A DNA stretch of 64,000 nt. It comes from Salinibaculum rarum (GTDB lineage Archaea; Halobacteriota; Halobacteria; Halobacteriales; Haloarculaceae). Positions 62,001-64,000 of the stretch are shown one piece after another; positions within the stretch are counted from its first letter, which is position 1, and each line of letters opens with the position of its first letter. The notes below the pieces were generated by a model. That model ran no database searches. It was not told the DNA's origin and was given only the letters and a program-made list of their open reading frames with translations. The stretch spans positions 124,001-188,000 of the forward strand of contig NZ_CP129992.1 of the NCBI RefSeq assembly GCF_030505615.1, given 5' to 3'. Made by a program: the position numbers and the translations under genes.

Positions 62001-63587
62001 ATGGGGATTCGTGAAAACTGGCGCATCGTCGCGCTGGTCGTGCTCCTCGTGTTGAGTGGCATCTCCCTGTTTGCGCCCACGGGCACCGCCGGTGGGACGG
62101 ACAACGTGACCCAAGTCGATGCAAACGAGACGCAACTCTCGGCCGATGGCGGGATAACGAATCTGCAGTACGGCCTCGAACTCTCCGGTGGGACGCGCCT
62201 CCGCACACAGCTGGTCGGTCTGACCGCAGAGAACGCCGGTGTCGCAAACCAAGACACTGACGTGCGTGCGATTCGCCAGACCGTCTCCGGCGAACTCGGT
62301 GTCGACGCCATCGACGTGAACGTCCGCCCAGAGTCGAACACCGTCGAAGTGTTCGACGCGAACGTCACGAAGGAGGAGTTTGCGGCCGCACTCGGCGAAG
62401 CCGGACTCGACGTCTCGACAGACCAGATTCGTGACGGCGTGACGAGTGCGACCTTCGAGACCGCGGAGAACGTCCTCGACAAACGAATCAATAAAGGAGG
62501 ACTGACCGGCGGCGACGCGTCGACCGTTCAGGCCGCGACCGGCGAAGATTTCCTCGTCATCGAGGTCCCCGGTGCCACCCGGTCGGAAGTGAAAGAACTC
62601 ATCGGTGAGCCGGGTCGGGTCGAGATCGTCGCTGGCTACCCGGTCCAGACCGAGAACGGCACCGAGTACAGAAACGAGACGGTCGTCAGGCAGGACGGTA
62701 TCACTCGCATCACACCGGTCCGCAGTCCCGACGGCGGCCGCCCGTATGTCGGTATCACGCTGACCGATTCGACGGCCGAGACCTACCGGCAGGTGTTGAT
62801 AGACAAGGGGTTCACCAACGAGGGAGTCGGGCGATGCCGATGGCAACAAGAGCCCGAGAACCCGGGATATTGTCTTTACACCGTCGTCGACGGCGAGCGC
62901 AGGTCCGCAGCGACGATGACACAGGACCTGGCGACGACGCTCAAAGACGAAGATGCGTTCATCAACAACCCCTCGTTCCGTATCACGACAAACAACCTCT
63001 CGGATGCACAGGAGATCAAACTCAACCTCGAATCCGGGGCACTACCGACGGAACTGGACATCCAGTCCGAGATGTACCTGGCGCCGAGTCTGGCACAGGA
63101 ATTCAAGCCACTCGCGCTCGTCACGGGCCTCGTCGCCTGGCTGGTCGTCAGCGGCGTCATCTTCTACCGCTACCGCGAGGCACGCGTCGCAGTCCCGATG
63201 TTGCTGACCGCCGGCGCTGAGGTGTTCATCCTGCTTGGCTTTGCCTCGGCGGTCGGGTTAGCCCTGAATCTCTCACACATCGCTGGACTCATCGCCGTGA
63301 TTGGGACGGGGGTGGACGACCTCGTCATCATCGCCGACGAGATATTACAACGCGGAACGGTGGCGACCGGGCGGGTGTTCGAGAGTCGCTTCCGCAAGGC
63401 CTTCTGGGTCATCGGCGCGGCCGCGGCGACGACCATCATCGCGATGAGTCCGCTCGCGGTCCTCTCGCTGGGGGAACTCCAGGGCTTTGCCATCGTCACC
63501 ATCGTCGGTGTCCTCATCGGTGTGCTCGTCACCCGGCCCGCCTACGGTGACGTGCTCCGGAACCTCCTGCTGGAAGAAGAAGAGTAG
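62001..63587 (+). CDS. secD: Protein translocation subunit SecD
   Basis: 528 residues. TM1 WRIVALVVLLVLSGISLFA near residue 8-26; P1 with YGLELSGGTRLRTQLVG; central head; C-terminal five-helix bundle with GVDDLVIIADEIL near 437 (D519-like motif) and RPAYGDVLRNLLL. The ATG at 62001 is used; a GTG immediately upstream is possible. The protein has no duplicated SecF half. Works with SecF and SecYE. Confidence 0.94.
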   Translation: MGIRENWRIVALVVLLVLSGISLFAPTGTAGGTDNVTQVDANETQLSADGGITNLQYGLELSGGTRLRTQLVGLTAENAGVANQDTDVRAIRQTVSGELGVDAIDVNVRPESNTVEVFDANVTKEEFAAALGEAGLDVSTDQIRDGVTSATFETAENVLDKRINKGGLTGGDASTVQAATGEDFLVIEVPGATRSEVKELIGEPGRVEIVAGYPVQTENGTEYRNETVVRQDGITRITPVRSPDGGRPYVGITLTDSTAETYRQVLIDKGFTNEGVGRCRWQQEPENPGYCLYTVVDGERRSAATMTQDLATTLKDEDAFINNPSFRITTNNLSDAQEIKLNLESGALPTELDIQSEMYLAPSLAQEFKPLALVTGLVAWLVVSGVIFYRYREARVAVPMLLTAGAEVFILLGFASAVGLALNLSHIAGLIAVIGTGVDDLVIIADEILQRGTVATGRVFESRFRKAFWVIGAAAATTIIAMSPLAVLSLGELQGFAIVTIVGVLIGVLVTRPAYGDVLRNLLLEEEE

Positions 63588-63713
63588 CCGACCACGCGGT
63601 TTGTAGCGCTTTTGAGTGCGTAAATAGCAGAGCGGTGCCAGAGGAAAGACACCCGTTCTCACGTCTCGGGAAGACTGGGGATTGTTAAAAAGTCACCTGA
63701 AGAACATTTACAC

Positions 63714-64000
63714 ATGGACCAAGACTTGGAAGACATCACCGGCATCGTCGTGCTTGCGCTTCTTGGCGTGGCCGTCGTCCTGGTCGCGGCTGGAATCGAG
63801 ACAGTGGCAGGTTTCGACGTACTCGCGGCAGGGGAGTCTGCCGTCGGCTACCTCGCTGCCGGAAACTTTACTGTCGGCATCCTCTCTGCCGGCATCTTCT
63901 CCGTGGGCGTGTTCTCTGCGGGGATTTTCTCCGTTGGCATCTTCGCTATCGGTATCTTTTCGATTGGTATCTTCTCCTTTGGTATCTATGCAGCGGGCTT
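63714..64000 (+). CDS. GIFSx-repeat membrane-like protein, 3' end outside window
   Basis: 95 codons visible, still open. MDQDLEDITGIVVLALLGVAV has an N-terminal hydrophobic segment. From residue 48 a five-residue repeat appears: NFTVG-ILSAG-IFSVG-VFSAG-IFSVG-IFAIG-IFSIG-IFSFG. Such periods suit a beta-solenoid or glycine-rich membrane stack. TATA-like TGTTAAAA about 30 nt upstream. No family name is secure. Confidence 0.65.
   Translation, partial: MDQDLEDITGIVVLALLGVAVVLVAAGIETVAGFDVLAAGESAVGYLAAGNFTVGILSAGIFSVGVFSAGIFSVGIFAIGIFSIGIFSFGIYAAG

Noticed and set aside
1..64000. tRNA, rRNA, 7S RNA or CRISPR loci
   Set aside because: Scanned by eye for T-loop GGTTCGAATCC-type motifs, long rRNA-like blocks and repeat-spacer arrays; none found. 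A covariance search would be decisive.

Overview
The window is a 64 kb stretch of a haloarchaeal chromosome. GC content is high, the proteins are strongly acidic, signal peptides carry twin arginines, and information-processing genes are archaeal (aIF6, aIF5B, prefoldin, split GMP synthase, archaeal ThrRS, L39e/L31e/L18a, Nob1). Many genes have a TATA-like box about 25-30 nt before the start codon, the usual haloarchaeal leaderless layout. The genus cannot be fixed from sequence alone. I see no rRNA, tRNA or CRISPR.

Layout. 1-9.9 kb: carB (5' end outside the window) faces carA tail to tail; carA diverges from an Lrp/AsnC regulator across two near-identical 13-bp palindromes; then idi, a 7TM-type sensor kinase, a zinc-type dehydrogenase, moaB and a LUD protein. 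10-17.2 kb: cytochrome P450, an MBL hydrolase, the pyrG-guaAB nucleotide operon, two tiny zinc-finger proteins, an alpha/beta hydrolase and a PspA-like coiled coil. 17.3-27.3 kb: thrS, a universal stress protein, gamma carbonic anhydrase plus a GCS2-like ligase, dipeptide epimerase (with an in-frame palindromic insertion), aldo/keto reductase, cysteine desulfurase, a PPOX-fold protein, DUF424 and TPR proteins. 27.3-34.5 kb: thpR, a ZIP transporter, a lipoprotein, the translation/secretion block rpl39e-rpl31e-eif6-rpl18a-pfdA-ftsY, an AEC carrier and an HTH regulator.

34.8-43.3 kb is the redox and sulfur region. A siroheme nitrite/sulfite reductase overlaps an FrhB-like F420-binding iron-sulfur protein, followed by srp54, surE and a DsrE-TusA-SQR-DUF1641 sulfur cluster. 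43.5-49.5 kb: a two-gene MgtE-type transporter preceded by a proline-rich short ORF, a small HTH, a CBS-MaoC fusion, the UPF0200/UPF0201 pair, idsA and a two-domain multicopper oxidase. 49.5-52.2 kb is a mobile scar: a frameshifted IS with an 18-bp terminal repeat and 7-bp target duplication sits exactly between the convergent stops of pdaD and a frameshifted DUF4330 gene. 52.2-64 kb: aIF5B, a halocyanin-like protein, PRC-barrel, nob1, a CPBP protease, pgi, a damaged MNT-HEPN module, secF-secD, and the start of a GIFSx-repeat protein cut by the window edge.

How the genes fit together. Several blocks are coherent: pyrimidine/purine nucleotide synthesis (car, pyrG, guaAB), isoprenoid lipids (idi, idsA), membrane targeting and secretion (ftsY, srp54, secDF), sulfur handling (sufS, TusA, DsrE, SQR) and copper redox proteins. 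The points most worth follow-up are the possible F420-linked siroheme reductase, the proline-rich leader ORF before the Mg transporter pair, and the IS insertion between two stop codons.
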